The notes under the pieces: generated by a model
The model's database searches: none
The model's input: only the letters and a program-made list of their open reading frames with translations
Told to the model about the DNA's origin: nothing
DNA from: Forficula auricularia
Taxonomy: Eukaryota; Arthropoda; Insecta; Dermaptera; Forficulidae
Reading direction: 5' to 3'
Assembly (NCBI GenBank): GCA_024734495.1
Contig: JALMQS010000435.1
Location: 2,004,603-2,068,602 of the forward strand
Length of the DNA: 64,000 nucleotides
Translations under genes and position numbers: made by a program
Shown here: positions 31,694 to 42,386 of the stretch, one piece after another
How the letters are laid out: each line of letters starts with the position of its first letter
Numbering within the stretch: the stretch's first letter is position 1

Positions 31694-32350
31694 AGAGTAT
31701 GGTCAAGTATTGTAATCGTGCATGAAAAAAGTGTTTTTTTTCCTTCTTTTTTAGGAAATATCTCAAAAAATGTTGAAACTATTTTGATTAAAAAAATTGA
31801 GCAAAACCATAGTATTTTGTTCTACAAAAAAGCCTTTATAAGTGAACATCGAAAAAATTATATTTTTTGAGATAATAATTGTTTTGTCAAAATGTCTGTT
31901 AGTTAGTCTGTGCGTTACCAAATTTTAGTGGACGAGGTAGCTCAAAAACTTGTCTGATTATCAAAACCAAATTTCACACGTAGTTTTGGTCCATTGAGAT
32001 TAAGAGCTGATTAGATTTTGGTGCATATCGACCCAAAATTAAGGGGGATAGTGGAGGGTTAAAAATTAAAAATCTAGCTCATATGAGCAAATCCAACCAA
32101 ATTTTGTTTATATAATCAGTGGACCCCCAGAAGTCTAAAAATGCAAAAACTAACCTCCCAAAATGGGGGGGGGTAGGGTCAAAAAATGAAAATCTTGGCC
32201 TTTTACCAAACTCAACCAATCTTTGTATACATAATCAGTGGGACGTCAGAAGTATAAAAATGCAAAAATTAACCCCTCCCTACATGATTATAAATAATTT
32301 TAGGGGCCAGGTTGTATGGTAAAGTCAATTGGATGGCCATATCAGAACAC
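31694..32350 (+). repeat. TATGGTCAAG-family repeat
   Basis: From AGAGTATGGTCAAGTATTG to GGATGGCCATATCAGAACACG. The inverted copy at 41440-41968 shares the same order of blocks. Non-coding. Confidence 0.7.
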
Positions 32351-32834
32351 GTTAGCTTATTTTGAAAATAGTTGGAATGTTTTCAAAAAATCAGCTCCGG
32401 TTCAGATTAACCAGTGTATTTTAAAAGGGAACGAATTTAATCTTTAGGAAAAATTCAATGATTTTATCAGAAATATTATTAAATTGCGATATCAGAAGGA
32501 TTCATCCTTCAGGAGTCGAACCTGACTGCTCGGAAAATCATGGTAGCTCTCAGGTTTGACTCTAGGGGATGAATCTCCTCTGATATCGGAATTTAATAAT
32601 ATTTCTAATAAAATCTTAGAATTTGTCGTAAGATTAAATTCTTTCTGTTTTAAAATACAAATACAATTCAAAATACAATTTCAATATATGGTGAATTCTC
32701 CCTTTCAAGCAATCCCATTTTGTATGCGCTGTGGCAATGCTGTGCATGGCATATGCATTATTGTTGGCTTATTTCTTCAAGTGCAGGTGTATTGTCCCAT
32801 GCTTTAATAAAATTTTCTATCAAATCCCTTTTGT
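32351..32834. repeat. Short foldback around 32400-32660
   Basis: AATTTAATCTTTAGGAAAAA and TTCATCCTTCAGGAGTCGAACC on the left are matched inverted by GGTTTGACTCTAGGGGATGAA and CGTAAGATTAAATTC on the right. Non-coding. Confidence 0.5.
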
Positions 32835-32899
32835 TAGTAATACTATATATATTTATCTAGATTAATTTGTAAGAACGCTTAGAGAAATTTCTCTAAAAA

Positions 32900-32976
32900 A
32901 AATTACCCTCTTGCCTAGAATCGAACCGACGAACTCTTGGACTATGGTCATCAGCTCTAACCACTAGACCAATGTC
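32900..32976 (-). repeat. tRNA-like pol III segment within element H
   Basis: On the minus strand, A box TGGTCTAGTGG, B box GGTTCGATTC and then a run of eight T. A diverged copy is at 59078-59150. Not a functional tRNA gene by eye: the acceptor stem does not close well. Confidence 0.6.
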
Positions 32977-32995
32977 ACATTAATAATTATATCTT

Positions 32996-33215
32996 TGGTT
33001 AAAAAAAAATTTCTATGTATAAATCTTAATTTGTTACTAATTTGAAATATTTGTGATAGACTGATGATAGAAGGCAATTCCTTCGAAACTATAGTCTCTA
33101 GAAATAATTAAAAATTATTTTATTTAAAAAACAGAAGACTCTCTCATTTTATTTTATTTTTAACCTAAAATAAAAACAATTCTGTTACCATCGACAGTGA
33201 AATCTTTTATTCAAC
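32996..33215 (+). mobile_element. Single-unit hammerhead retroposon (P-d)
   Basis: A 220-base insertion flanked by the 15-bp duplication TAATAATTATATCTT (32981-32995 and 33216-33230). It has one hammerhead-like core and a tail containing ATTCTGTTACCATCGACAGT, similar in design to the P-a/b/c tail. It has no palindromic partner, so a single terminal repeat can move alone. Confidence 0.8.
33061..33096 (+). ncRNA. Hammerhead-like core in P-d
   Basis: CTGATGA (33061-33067), spare TA, stem II GAAGG-CAATT-CCTTC, GAAA (33085-33088), ACTATAGT, C at 33096. Stem I: TAGA (33057-33060) pairs with TCTA (33097-33100), then ATTT with AAAT beyond an internal loop. Confidence 0.6.
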
Positions 33216-33829
33216 TAATAATTATATCTTGATTTCTTTTTACTAAAACTAAGTATATATTTTGATTTAGACTTTGTGTCTAGATAATATTGTATTCATT
33301 TGAACTCGAATGAAAATGAAAAAACACCAATATATTTTAAATTAAGAAACATTAAATATATATTAATTAACGAGGCAAATTTGAAATATAATTCTCAGTT
33401 TGGATTTTAAACTGATGGCTCCAATCGATTTTGATTAACCAGGCAAATTTGAAATATATATATATTCGAATTTTGAAATGAAAGACTCCAATTCATTTTA
33501 AATTAAGAAACATTAAATATATTGATAATTGTTCCTCCCCCCCCCCGCCACTCAAAAATTAAAGATGCGAAACTTTTAAGAGACGATGTATTTTCGGTAG
33601 TTTACGGGTATACATTTGGAGTGTGGTTTTTAAGAGGAATACAATTTTTGGACTGAGACGCTGCCCGCCAGGGCTTCCAGCTAGATTTTTTGAAAAGTTC
33701 CAGGTACTATATTATTATCAAGAATCATTTATGTTAGGACTGGCTGATGATAAACAGTTAAATGGTCACCCACAGATGTTAGGATATGCAAAATTGAAGA
33801 AGAAATATAATAATAGATAATAAGCTTAC

Positions 33830-34007
33830 CTGGGAGACTAAGCATTTGTGATGGATGATGATTCTTTCCAGATGGTCGGCGTCCTTCCATCCCAACTGAG
33901 GCGCGAGGGAGACTACGAGGGCCACTGCCCATACAATGGCGATCATTGCTACGATGCGGCCGGCATTTCTGGTGTGGATGTAATCCACCTGGGTCACTGC
34001 CCAATAT
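33830..34007 (-). CDS. Serotonin-receptor-type GPCR, single internal exon
   Basis: A 178-bp exon on the minus strand. The acceptor is TTGTTGTTGTCAG before 34007 and the donor GTAAGC follows 33830. It contributes one base to a split Arg codon plus 59 codons, starting YWAVTQVDYIHTRNAGRI and ending KCLVSQ. The split codon is the R of the DRY motif at the end of helix III. VAMIAIVWAVALVVSLAP is helix IV with its conserved Trp, and LAPQLGWKD plus the Cys in KCLVSQ belong to extracellular loop 2, where that Cys forms the conserved disulphide. The wording best fits insect 5-HT1-like receptors; 5-HT7 or another aminergic receptor is possible. Codon use is GC-richer than the surroundings. No other exon of the gene is visible, so introns exceed about 30 kb on each side unless exons were missed. 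Confidence 0.88.
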
Positions 34008-34329
34008 CTGACAACAACAACATACCTGAAATTCGATATCAGACCTTCTCGCTTAGTTTTTGCTTCAATAAATAACAAAGTAAATATATCTATAATGGTA
34101 AATAACGGAACATATATTGATCAATATATAGTCCAATAACAAATTCGAATTCTATTAATCTAAAAAAAGTAAAGTAATTTATTATTTGCACTCTCTTTGG
34201 GAAATTAAATAAAAAATAATTCAATTTATTTATTTGTTCATTTTTGCTTATGCATATTACAGGGCGGGGCATAAAGATCTACCGCATTTTTGAAGAGGTA
34301 TAAAAAAAATGAAAAATTTAACTAGAAAA

Positions 34330-34928
34330 AAGAAAAGTATTTTTAAGTCGGTACCAAACAAACTATACTCTATAAGCGAGCGTACCCGCCAAACGTACTA
34401 AGTAAGATCCGTCGAGTGCGATTCATAAAGGTATATGTTCGGACCAACTTCAAAAAGTAATTTCATGTTAATATTTCGTCGTTTTAGTTGTAACTAAATA
34501 AGATAATAATTATTTTATACCTTTTAGTGTATTTTATTTGTTGCATTTAATTTTTTGAAGTCGGTTTTTATTTTTTCTTAAAAATTATTTTTATATTTCT
34601 CTTTTTAGTGATGTTATTAATAGTGATCATATCATCAGAACTTGACCAAATTAATATGACACCATCCCTAAGACACCCCTTTTCGGATAAAAAAGAACCA
34701 TCGAAATCGGTTCATAAACAAAGAGGTTAGGTCTAAACAAACCTAATAAAAAGGTCTAATACCTATGAAAAAAACGAAAAAAAATGGGACCAATCGGAAG
34801 CTAGACTGGACCCAATGCAAAAAAATTTCAAAATCGGTTGACAATTGGCGGAGATATGAGGTAACATAGGCTACAAAAAAAAAAAAAAATTCAGTCGAAT
34901 CGGTCTCCTTTTTTGAAGTCGATTAAAA
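34330..34928 (-). mobile_element. ACCGACTTC foldback element, 5'-truncated copy
   Basis: Begins within the loop of the foldback (AAGTCGGTACCAAACAAACT) and continues to GAAGTCGATTAAAA. It lies in the intron just upstream of the receptor exon. Confidence 0.75.
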
Positions 34929-35105
34929 AGAACATATTTTTTTTATGTGTTTTAGCATTATTAGACAAAAAAAGGGGGGGAGTTAAAAATGAAAATTCTA
35001 GCCCTCTCTACCAAACTCAAGCAAATTTTGTATACATATTCCGTTAGGAGCCTCGGGAGGCTAGAAATGCAAAAGCTAAAGCAAATTTTATCATGCCTGG
35101 GTGCA
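34929..35105 (+). repeat. TATGGTCAAG-family fragment
   Basis: CTACCAAACTCAAGCAAATTTTG and GGAGGCTAGAAATGCAAAAG echo 32090-32280. Confidence 0.5.
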
Positions 35106-35215
35106 TGACTGGTTATCGCCGTCTGGTGGTTCTAAATAGGTACTTTTGCCTCATTTATCTCGGACTACTTTGTACATGAAAACATACATTGTACATAACA
35201 TTTATGTTATAAACT

Positions 35216-35954
35216 ATTTTTTTTTTTTTATCTTAACCAATTATTTCATAATTGACAAAAGATTTGTTATTCACATACTTAAAGCACACTTTAGGAAAAT
35301 ATTTAACAAATATAATTCCTCACTTAACAATATATATACAATAATAAGATCAATATTATCCAAATGTAATAATTAATATAATTTGTTAACTAAATAGTTC
35401 ATATGTTTTTCTTCTTTTAGTCGACGAACATTATCATCAACGTTGAGCATTTGTTTCATTTCTTGATTTTCATGTTTGTGTAGACGTTGGTGGTGTCTAA
35501 CGGCATATTTGTGGATTTCTTCTGTGACTGCATCGAGGTGTAGATCTCGGTGCAGGTCACTATTTCTGATGTACCAAGGGGCATTTACAATACTTCTTAG
35601 GACTTTATTTTGAAATTTTTGTATAATTTCTATATTGGACTTTTTTGTACAGCCCCACAATTGAATCCCGTAGGTCCATACATAAAATTTTATTTCTCAC
35701 AGACAGCTCTGAATTGGGTCCAAGTAGCCAGTAAAGTTTTCGAAATTTGATGTTAAGTTCTTGTTTTTTAATTTTCACGTGTTCTTTCCACTTTAGTTTT
35801 GCATCTAGAGTCATGCCTAGATACTTAGCTGTATTGGCATAAGGTATTCTTTGGTGATTAATTTGGATAGGAATAGTAACTATTTTCTTATAGGTAAAAT
35901 TGATATGGGTTGACTTTGTTTCATTGAGCTTTATTCGCCATCGTTAAATAATAA
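35216..35954 (-). pseudogene. Jockey-clade LINE, 5'-truncated
   Basis: Minus strand: RWRIKLNETKSTHINF, then LDAKLKWKEHVKIK, FRKLYWLLGPNSELSV, then after a frameshift LWGCTKKSNIEIIQKFQ and APWYIRNSDLHRDL, the typical end of Jockey ORF2. A poly-A tail appears as the T run at 35216-35228. The 8-bp duplication TATAAACT is at 35208-35215 and 35955-35962. One frameshift in the LLG...CTKK region inactivates it. Confidence 0.85.
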
Positions 35955-36013
35955 TATAAACTGGTGAAGAAATTATTTAAGCTACTATAGGAAATGATTA
36001 AGATGATGGATGA

Positions 36014-36521
36014 TGTTTATTATGTTTGGCTCGGAGGGTTAGTTGGAAGGAGATTCGCCGGGCTTGAATGGGAGACGATCTCCAGAGATTAAAATCTCTC
36101 TTGGCGGCGTTAAAGCCAGAAAAATGCTATTCTAAAATACAAATTTGCCATAGGCAATTGGAAACATGCTTTAAATAAAATAATGGCACAAGGCCCGCAT
36201 TTATTGCTTATTCGTTACAGAACGTGTATACAAATTGCTTTAGACACAAGTCGTTTCGTTCCCAGCCAATCAATAACCTCGGGGAGTTGCACCATTCAAT
36301 GAGCTTCAACAGCAGCCGACAACTCACAGTTACATCTGAATGACAACTGACAACTGAACTCGCGTCGAGGAGCAAGCTGCTTTTATAGCCTGGCTCTAAT
36401 TAACAATTAAGCTGATTGGTTAATTATTCCCGCCTTTGCATAAATTTCGCGCGCTCGCTTCTCAATATAAGAGGGGCGTGTCCTTGCTGCTAGCCCGCCA
36501 GTTTATCGAAATATTCTGACA
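36014..36521 (-). repeat. Probable solo LTR
   Basis: Minus strand: TGTCAGAATATTTCG to AATAAACA (TG...CA ends), TATA box TATAAAA (36381-36387), a CAGTTGTCAGTTGTC initiator region and polyadenylation signal AATAAA (36200-36205). Composition is much less AT-rich than the surroundings. I find no clear target duplication. BEL/Pao type is a guess. Confidence 0.5.
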
Positions 36522-36682
36522 TGCAAACAGCAAACGTCTTTCTCAAGGCGAAAATGAATGTTTATTTTCAAAAGCATGTTTCAGTGAAAGGAACGGAGAA
36601 TAAAATCCTAGAGAATTATTTATTACAAGGATTGAATAAAATGTGGTAGATGATTATGACCCACCCTGTTTAGAAATCTCTT

Positions 36683-36896
36683 AAGGGCCAGTTGTATGTC
36701 GGTTTGAAAAGTCTTTGTTAAAGTTATCTAAAGATGAAACCTCAGAATTCACGTTGTGCCCGACCGGATGGCCAATCAGACGATACAAACTTTCGCCTGA
36801 TTAGGCATCCAGGCCGGCCACAAAGTGAATTCTAAGGTTTTACCTTTTGTTAGCTTTATACAAAGACTTTACAAACTGACTATACAGCTGGCCCTA
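36683..36896. mobile_element. AGGGCCRGTTGTATG foldback MITE, copy 1
   Basis: Arms of about 100 bases: AAGGGCCAGTTGTATGTCGG and, inverted, AGGGCCAGCTGTATAGTC. Related to 45372-45570. Non-coding. Confidence 0.7.
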
Positions 36897-37709
36897 AGAG
36901 ATAGAGAAATACCATTTTCAAGCATGATTCTTGGTTTGTCTGTTTATGTCTCTGAATTATGAAATGCACGATAACTTGAAAACGAAACCCCAAACAAAGT
37001 TTCTTCTAGTGTTAAAATGTTTAGTATATTTCGAAAGCAAAAAACTTGTTAGGTTTTGGACTTTCTAGTTTCAAAACTTGGGTTACTACGGTAAAGAAAA
37101 AGTCTAGGAAAGATTCCCGCCTGTATTTATGCAACCTAATGGACGCCTCTGGATCGTTGTAGTCTACTCGACAGAGCGCCTTCTTAAATGAATATTTTTT
37201 TCATAATGTTTAAAATTTGACGGTCATCTCCTAGTTCATTTCATATTTTTCTAATTAGATATGCACAATGTGCTAAATAACTAAGATTTTATCAATAAAA
37301 ATAAGCCTATAAATATTTTTTTGATTCCATTGTAATACGCAATATGTTAAATTTTCCCAAGAGCATGAATGGATTCATTCAAAAAACATTTTAAAGTTAC
37401 GAAATCATTTATTTTACTTACTACTTAGCTTTTAGTTGAAATCGAAACACCGGAAATTGTGATTTACATGAAAGATTTTTTGAAAAACGGCTCAAACGAT
37501 TTTTTTATTAATTGAAACTACATGTTTACTTGAAAATTTTTGTTATTTTTTATATAATCGCTTTACTTATGAAATATCTTAAGTTCTTCAAAGAATTCCG
37601 ACTGGAATCTAGGGAGGAGAGTAAATTAGTCATGTCGCAAAAAATAACGCCCTTATCTTGGATATGGCGAGTGGCGGAACTTTGGGATTTGAAACTTTAT
37701 AATAATAAA
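36897..37709. repeat. Dispersed repeat Y and unassigned sequence
   Basis: The block CACTACGGTAAAGAA... CGCCTGTAT...ATGCAACC at 37085-37210 is shared with 53460-53590. The rest is unassigned AT-rich DNA. Confidence 0.45.
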
Positions 37710-39220
37710 AAATTGGGAGATGGGTTCCACAAAAAAATGAAATAAAACAAAAACGAGTTTAGAATTCGATATATGTCAGGTTGTCAGTCCATCATCAGGA
37801 GTCAGCGAAAACCCACCTCGCAATTTTACCCAATTTTTTATTCTAATAAAATAAGTTTTATTATAAATTGTAATAGTTTTATTTTAAACTAGCTTCACAG
37901 GCCCGCCTTTGGCGGCAGCACTGCATATCCAGGACCCCCACGTGGCTGCTTTATTGATGTTTTATTAGTTACAGAGAATAAATATAAATGTTTTATTATA
38001 AAGTCTTAAATACTATGGTAGATATAATTTGAGATTCTATTTAACTGCAATATACACTCATAGCAAATAAGATGAAACAAATATTTAAAATGTATTAAAA
38101 ATCCACTTGTTATCATTAAGGGGAAAATAAAAAAAGTTATATTATACTATATGTAGGTATTATTATAGATAAGAAGACTTGAACATTACAATTATTATTC
38201 ATTTTGCTAGACACAAAAATATATACAATCTATTTATAAAAAATTCTCTTATTCTCAAGTTTGAGTTGTTTGCCATAAAAGAATTTAGTCTTTTTGATTT
38301 TAAGTCGATTCTTCCATGTTTTCAGTAGAGCTTGCCATTAATAGTTAAAACATCAAAAATGTAATACAATAAGGTTATTCCTCTAGTATTAGATAAGAAT
38401 CGAACGTTATTTTTGATTTTAAGTCGATTCCTCCATGTCTTCACCAATGGCTACCAATAAAAACTGAAACGTCAAAAATCGAATGTAGAATGGTTATTCC
38501 TCGACTGTTAAATGAGAATCGATCATTATTTTTGAATTAAAGTCAACTCATGTTGAACTGCAAATTGCAAGTGATATCTGATTAATAATAATAACGGAAT
38601 AAACATATTAATATTTCAAATGAATTTCGATAAAGTTTAGCAACGATCCGTTGCAGTTTATTTTTTAATTTTTGTTTCTAAATGTACATTAAAAAAATAG
38701 ATAGTTTTTTTAAATCTTTGTTGCAATTATTAAATTCTTCTTCAACGATAATGTGGTTAGAACTATTGAGAATGAATGACACTCAAAAATCTTACAACAG
38801 GGCCGCCAACACTTGTTTTTTTTGCTCTTTTAGTTTTTTTATTGTCTGGCAAGCTATGCTGGCTAACCTGATTTTTTTTTAGTTTTTCCTGATTTTTCCA
38901 ATTTTCCGGGCAACTTTTCCAATTTTTTTTACGTATTAACCTGAAATGGACTATTACGAACATTTAAAAAAAAATTAGCCAAATCGGTCCAGGCATTTGA
39001 GAGATCTGCGCTTACAAAGAAACAGAAATTCATTTTTATTATATTGATAATAATTTTCTCTGACTCCTGATTATGGGCTAACAACTTGAAATATATCGAA
39101 TTGTTGTTTTATTTCATTTTTATGAAACCTACCACGCAATTTCACCAAATTTTTTATTATTATATAAAAATGTTTCACCTAGAACCAACACCTATCTTCT
39201 TAAAAGTAATTTGAAACTTA
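37710..39220 (+). mobile_element. Old Penelope-like inverted pair with later insertions
   Basis: The left arm (about 37710-37815, GAATTCGATATATG...CATCATCAGGAGTC) is inverted relative to the right arm (39050-39165, GACTCCTGATTATGGGC...). The tail ATGTTTCACCTAGAACCAAC at 39170 equals that of the 60-kb copy. Between the arms are a Helitron-like GC-rich piece (37893), an ACTTTATCC fragment with 119-bp units (38260-38660) and repeat X (38690-39045). Both hammerhead-like cores (37769-37798 minus, 39066-39099 plus) are mutated. Confidence 0.65.
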
Positions 39221-39850
39221 AGCTATTTTGAGACTAGAAGATGTATTCCAAGATTTTGGTTAAAATCAAAACATCTGAAGTACATATTTACTTGAAGATT
39301 TTTGATATTTTGCAATTTCCTCTTTTTTTCCGGTTTTCTCAAAACGACTTGGGGGAAACCGAATTGTAGTTATTTGAATGATGAAAATTGGTATAATGAT
39401 TTCAAACAAGTGAGAAACTAATGTGAAAGTCGTGTGGTGCTAACACCAGTTGATTTATTATCCACCAAGTGAAAATTAAATCGCGTAGTTGATCAACAGA
39501 TGAGAAAAAGAATTTAACGATATTTGAACACACCAAAAACAAATATCAAATAATTCTTATGATAAAAAAAAAGTTTCAAAATACTAACTTTAGAATTTAT
39601 CATTTTTTTTTTTTTTACTTTTTCTGTTCTTTTCTTCATATACTCAATTCTTTTTTTAAATAAAAGTTTTTCCTATTCGAATGGAGAATCATTTAAATAA
39701 AAACAACTTTTTTTCCAGTTTGTTTCAATATAAAAAATCATTTCGCAGAAAATAGGATTTTGGAATTTTTACTTTACCATACGGGATATAGTAAAAAATT
39801 GTATTATAATAGGGAACACATGAAAAAATATATATATGTAGGTATTAAAA
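39221..39850. other. Unassigned
   Basis: AT-rich, no gene or repeat recognised. Confidence 0.35.
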
Positions 39851-39855
39851 AATAC

Positions 39856-40040
39856 AAATCTCTAACAATAAACACGTTTATTCGAATCCAAAGGTTTCGG
39901 GAGAATTTCTCCCTTTTTCAATGGTAATTTTTTTTAAAAGAGAAAAAAATGTTGCTTCCTCTAAAATTTAGAATTTAGAAATTCTCCCGAAACGTTTGGT
40001 TTTGAATAAACATGTTTGTTTTTGTTTTTTAAAGATTTGT
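39856..40040. mobile_element. Decayed Penelope-type palindrome (P-e)
   Basis: AAATCTCTAACAATAAACAC...TTTCGGGAGAATTTCT on the left is matched inverted by AGAAATTCTCCCGAAACG...TAAACATGTTTG on the right. Only the 3' halves of the hammerhead-like cores (TTCTCCCGAAAC) survive. Confidence 0.5.
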
Positions 40041-40284
40041 TTTTTTTTAATATAATCTGCGGTGCAAAAAAAATCGATCCACCAATAAAAACTTTATTAA
40101 ATAGCAAATTATTTATTAAATTTATACAAATTTATTCTATTAAATTTTAAGCTAACATATTCAATAAATATTGTTGATAATTGAATGTAATGGAAGGCAG
40201 CCCAGGGGTAGTGAGGAAAGAAAAATTAACACATATGAAATAAGGTGTAATTTATTGGAATCCTTCTTCCTTTCCTTTCAAACC

Positions 40285-40317
40285 GACGTTTCGGAGGATT
40301 TTTCCCTCCTTCTTCAG
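40285..40317 (-). ncRNA. Hammerhead-like core in arm 1 of P-f
   Basis: Mirror image of the core at 40361-40393. Confidence 0.5.
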
Positions 40318-40360
40318 GGTTTCAAAATGGTTCAATGAATGAAACAAATAAAATGTTTCC

Positions 40361-40393
40361 CTGAAGAAGGAGGGAAAAATCCTCCGAAACGTC
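40361..40393 (+). ncRNA. Hammerhead-like core in arm 2 of P-f
   Basis: CTGAAGA (40361-40367), spare A, stem II GGAGG/CCTCC, GAAA (40386-40389), ACGT as the shortest palindromic stem III, C at 40393. Stem I: TTT and CC upstream pair with GG and AAA downstream around a TTTG bulge. Confidence 0.55.
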
Positions 40394-40926
40394 GGTTTGA
40401 AAGGAAGGAAGAAGGATTCCAATAAATTACACCTTATTTGATATGTGTTAATTTTTTCTTCCTCACTACCTCTGAGCTGCCTTCCATTACATTAAATTAA
40501 AATTTCTACCAGTCCGTCTCTCTCCAGAGAAAATTTAGTTTGCAAAAAAATTGTTGATAATTTTAGAATTTTATGAAATTAAATTAAAAGATACAATTAC
40601 AAATTATCCTACTTTCTCAATATCACTTTAAATTTAAATAAAGTTTTAATAAAAGATCAAATTACATTTGAAATATCATTAAAATGAATCATTTTGAATT
40701 AAGCATCATTGATAGAAAGATAAAATATACAAAATGGATATTTCTGAAGTTCAAGCAGTTCAAATTGTGTGTGCCTAATTAATCAAGGGCTAAGTCAACG
40801 ACAAGTGGCAAGTACACTTGCAATAAGCAATAAAATAAATAATGTATGGGGAATTGCAAAAAAAATTCAAAATGATTTACTATTTAATAAAGTTTTTATT
40901 GGTGGATTGATTTTTGCACTGCAGTG

Positions 40927-41439
40927 TATGTTATACAATCAATAATTAATTTTTTCTTTGATATATGTAGGTACTTTAATTTTATTTCTATTTTTCAAAA
41001 CATCTCAAAAGGGTTCGCTTTCCTTACTGGAGTATCGTGTAAATATCAAATCCCAGGATTATTTTGTTGTTGAGTGAAATAACCCCGATGCATCAAACAG
41101 GTGGCCAGGTACACCAAGATTCAATCAGCAGTGTTAAATTAACTTTTAAAAACCAATTATTGACACGGGTGAATAATAAATAATAGCTTCAATAATTCTC
41201 AATTTATAGCGCTCTTTGAGTTGGTGACCTGAAATTTCTTTCAAAAATTGACAAATGAAATTTTTAACGGGCGAGAAAAAAAACGCAGTCAATACCTATA
41301 TTTATTTATACTTTTTACTTTTCTTAATTTTAATTTAAAAAAAAAATAAGCTGTTAAAAATAACGATGTTTAAGTATTTAAATTTCTTTTCGTTTAGAAA
41401 AATATTTTCAAAAAAAAAAAAATAAGCTGACGTGTTCCG
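40927..41439. other. Unassigned
   Basis: No gene or repeat partner recognised. Confidence 0.35.
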
Positions 41440-41968
41440 ATGTGGCCATCCACTTGACTTTACCATATAACTTGGCCCCTAAAAATTATTTATAATCATG
41501 TAAGGGGGGGGTTAGTTTTTGCATTTTTATACTTATGGTGTACCACTGATTATGTATACAAAATTTGGTTGAGTTTGCTCAAACGGCCTAGATTTTTAAT
41601 TTTTAACCCCACCCCCTTCCTTAATTTTGGGTCGATATGCACCAAAATCTAATCAGCTATTAATCTCAATCGACCAAAACTACCTGTGAAATTTGGTTTC
41701 GAAATTAAAACTAGTTTTTGAGCTAGCTCGTCCACAAAAATTTGGTAACGCACAGACTAACTAACTAACTAACAGACATTTTGACAAAACAATAATATAA
41801 TTTTTTCGATGTTCACTTATTAAGGCTTTTTTGTAGAGGGAAATGCCATGGGTTTGCTCAATTTTTTTTAATCAAAATAGTTTCAGCCGTTTTTGAGATA
41901 TTTTGAAAAAAGAAAGAAAAAACAACTTTTTTCATGCACGACAATACTTGACCATACCCTGTATGGTC
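41440..41968 (-). repeat. TATGGTCAAG-family repeat, inverted copy
   Basis: Most complete minus copy, from GTTCCGATGTGGCCATCCAC to CATACCCTGTATGGTCAAG. It serves as the uninterrupted reference for the split copy at 3030-9958. Confidence 0.7.
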
Positions 41969-42234
41969 AAGTAAAAAAAAAGTTTTTATACATTATGATC
42001 AATGAAAATATATTATAAGATAATCTTGGTGGATTTCGTGAGTGCCACATGACTTTCATTTTTCGGGATTAATCTTTTTTACAATTCTTTGAGAAATAAA
42101 GTAAAAAATATCAATATTTTAAAAAATTTTTTTAAATTCATCAACTTATCAAGGATTATTAGGTACTTAAATAATACTCCCTCTGTCGAAAAATATGCTT
42201 ATACATTTGAAAGAAAATCTTAGATTATCTAGAG

Positions 42235-42300
42235 TAGGGGTGTCCAACGTTTTGTCTTACTCGGGCCATATTTGAAGGAAACAAAATTTATCGTGCAGAA
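42235..42300 (+). repeat. hAT-like left terminus
   Basis: GTAGGGGTGTCCAACGTTTTG...CGGGCCATATTTGA is the usual left end of CAGGGGTGTC-type hAT elements. No body or right end follows. Confidence 0.6.
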
Positions 42301-42386
42301 AAAATATACTAATACTAAAATATTTCTTAATCAAAAATGATAGTTAATACTGTAGAATAATGATATTCATCATAACAAAGAATATA

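Larger units (their letters stand above)
32835..33710 (-). mobile_element. Helitron-like element H, copy 2
   Basis: Same family as 20933-21615 in minus orientation. It carries an internal tRNA-like segment (32900-32976) and is interrupted by a hammerhead retroposon (32996-33215). Its GC-rich hairpin end (33655-33690) is diverged. Confidence 0.6.
40183..40549 (+). mobile_element. Foldback hammerhead retroposon (P-f)
   Basis: Arms from about 40184 to 40317 and 40361 to 40494 are nearly perfect complements, then a tail with TCTACCAGTCCGTCTCTCTC. The 13-bp duplication ATTGTTGATAATT is at 40170-40182 and 40550-40562. A decayed relative of one arm lies at 52900-53045. Confidence 0.85.
40055..40926 (+). 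mobile_element. Mariner-type MITE with nested P-f retroposon
   Basis: Ends CTGCGGTGCAAAAAAAATCG and, inverted, CTGCAGTGCAAAAATCAATC, near a TA dinucleotide on the right (40927-40928). After removing the insertion at 40183-40549 it is about 490 bases, like the copy at 42387. It keeps codons for a Tc1-type N-terminal helix-turn-helix: MDISEVQAVQIVC, then after one shift LINQGLSQRQVASTLAISNK. Confidence 0.75.

Noticed and set aside
32900..32976. Possible functional tRNA gene (A and B boxes and T-run)
   Set aside because: The acceptor and anticodon stems do not close into a proper cloverleaf, and the segment is part of a repeated element; a diverged copy exists at 59078.
33623..34075. Plus-strand ORFs overlapping the receptor exon
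   Set aside because: They are antisense shadows of the GPCR exon or cross the Helitron-like end.
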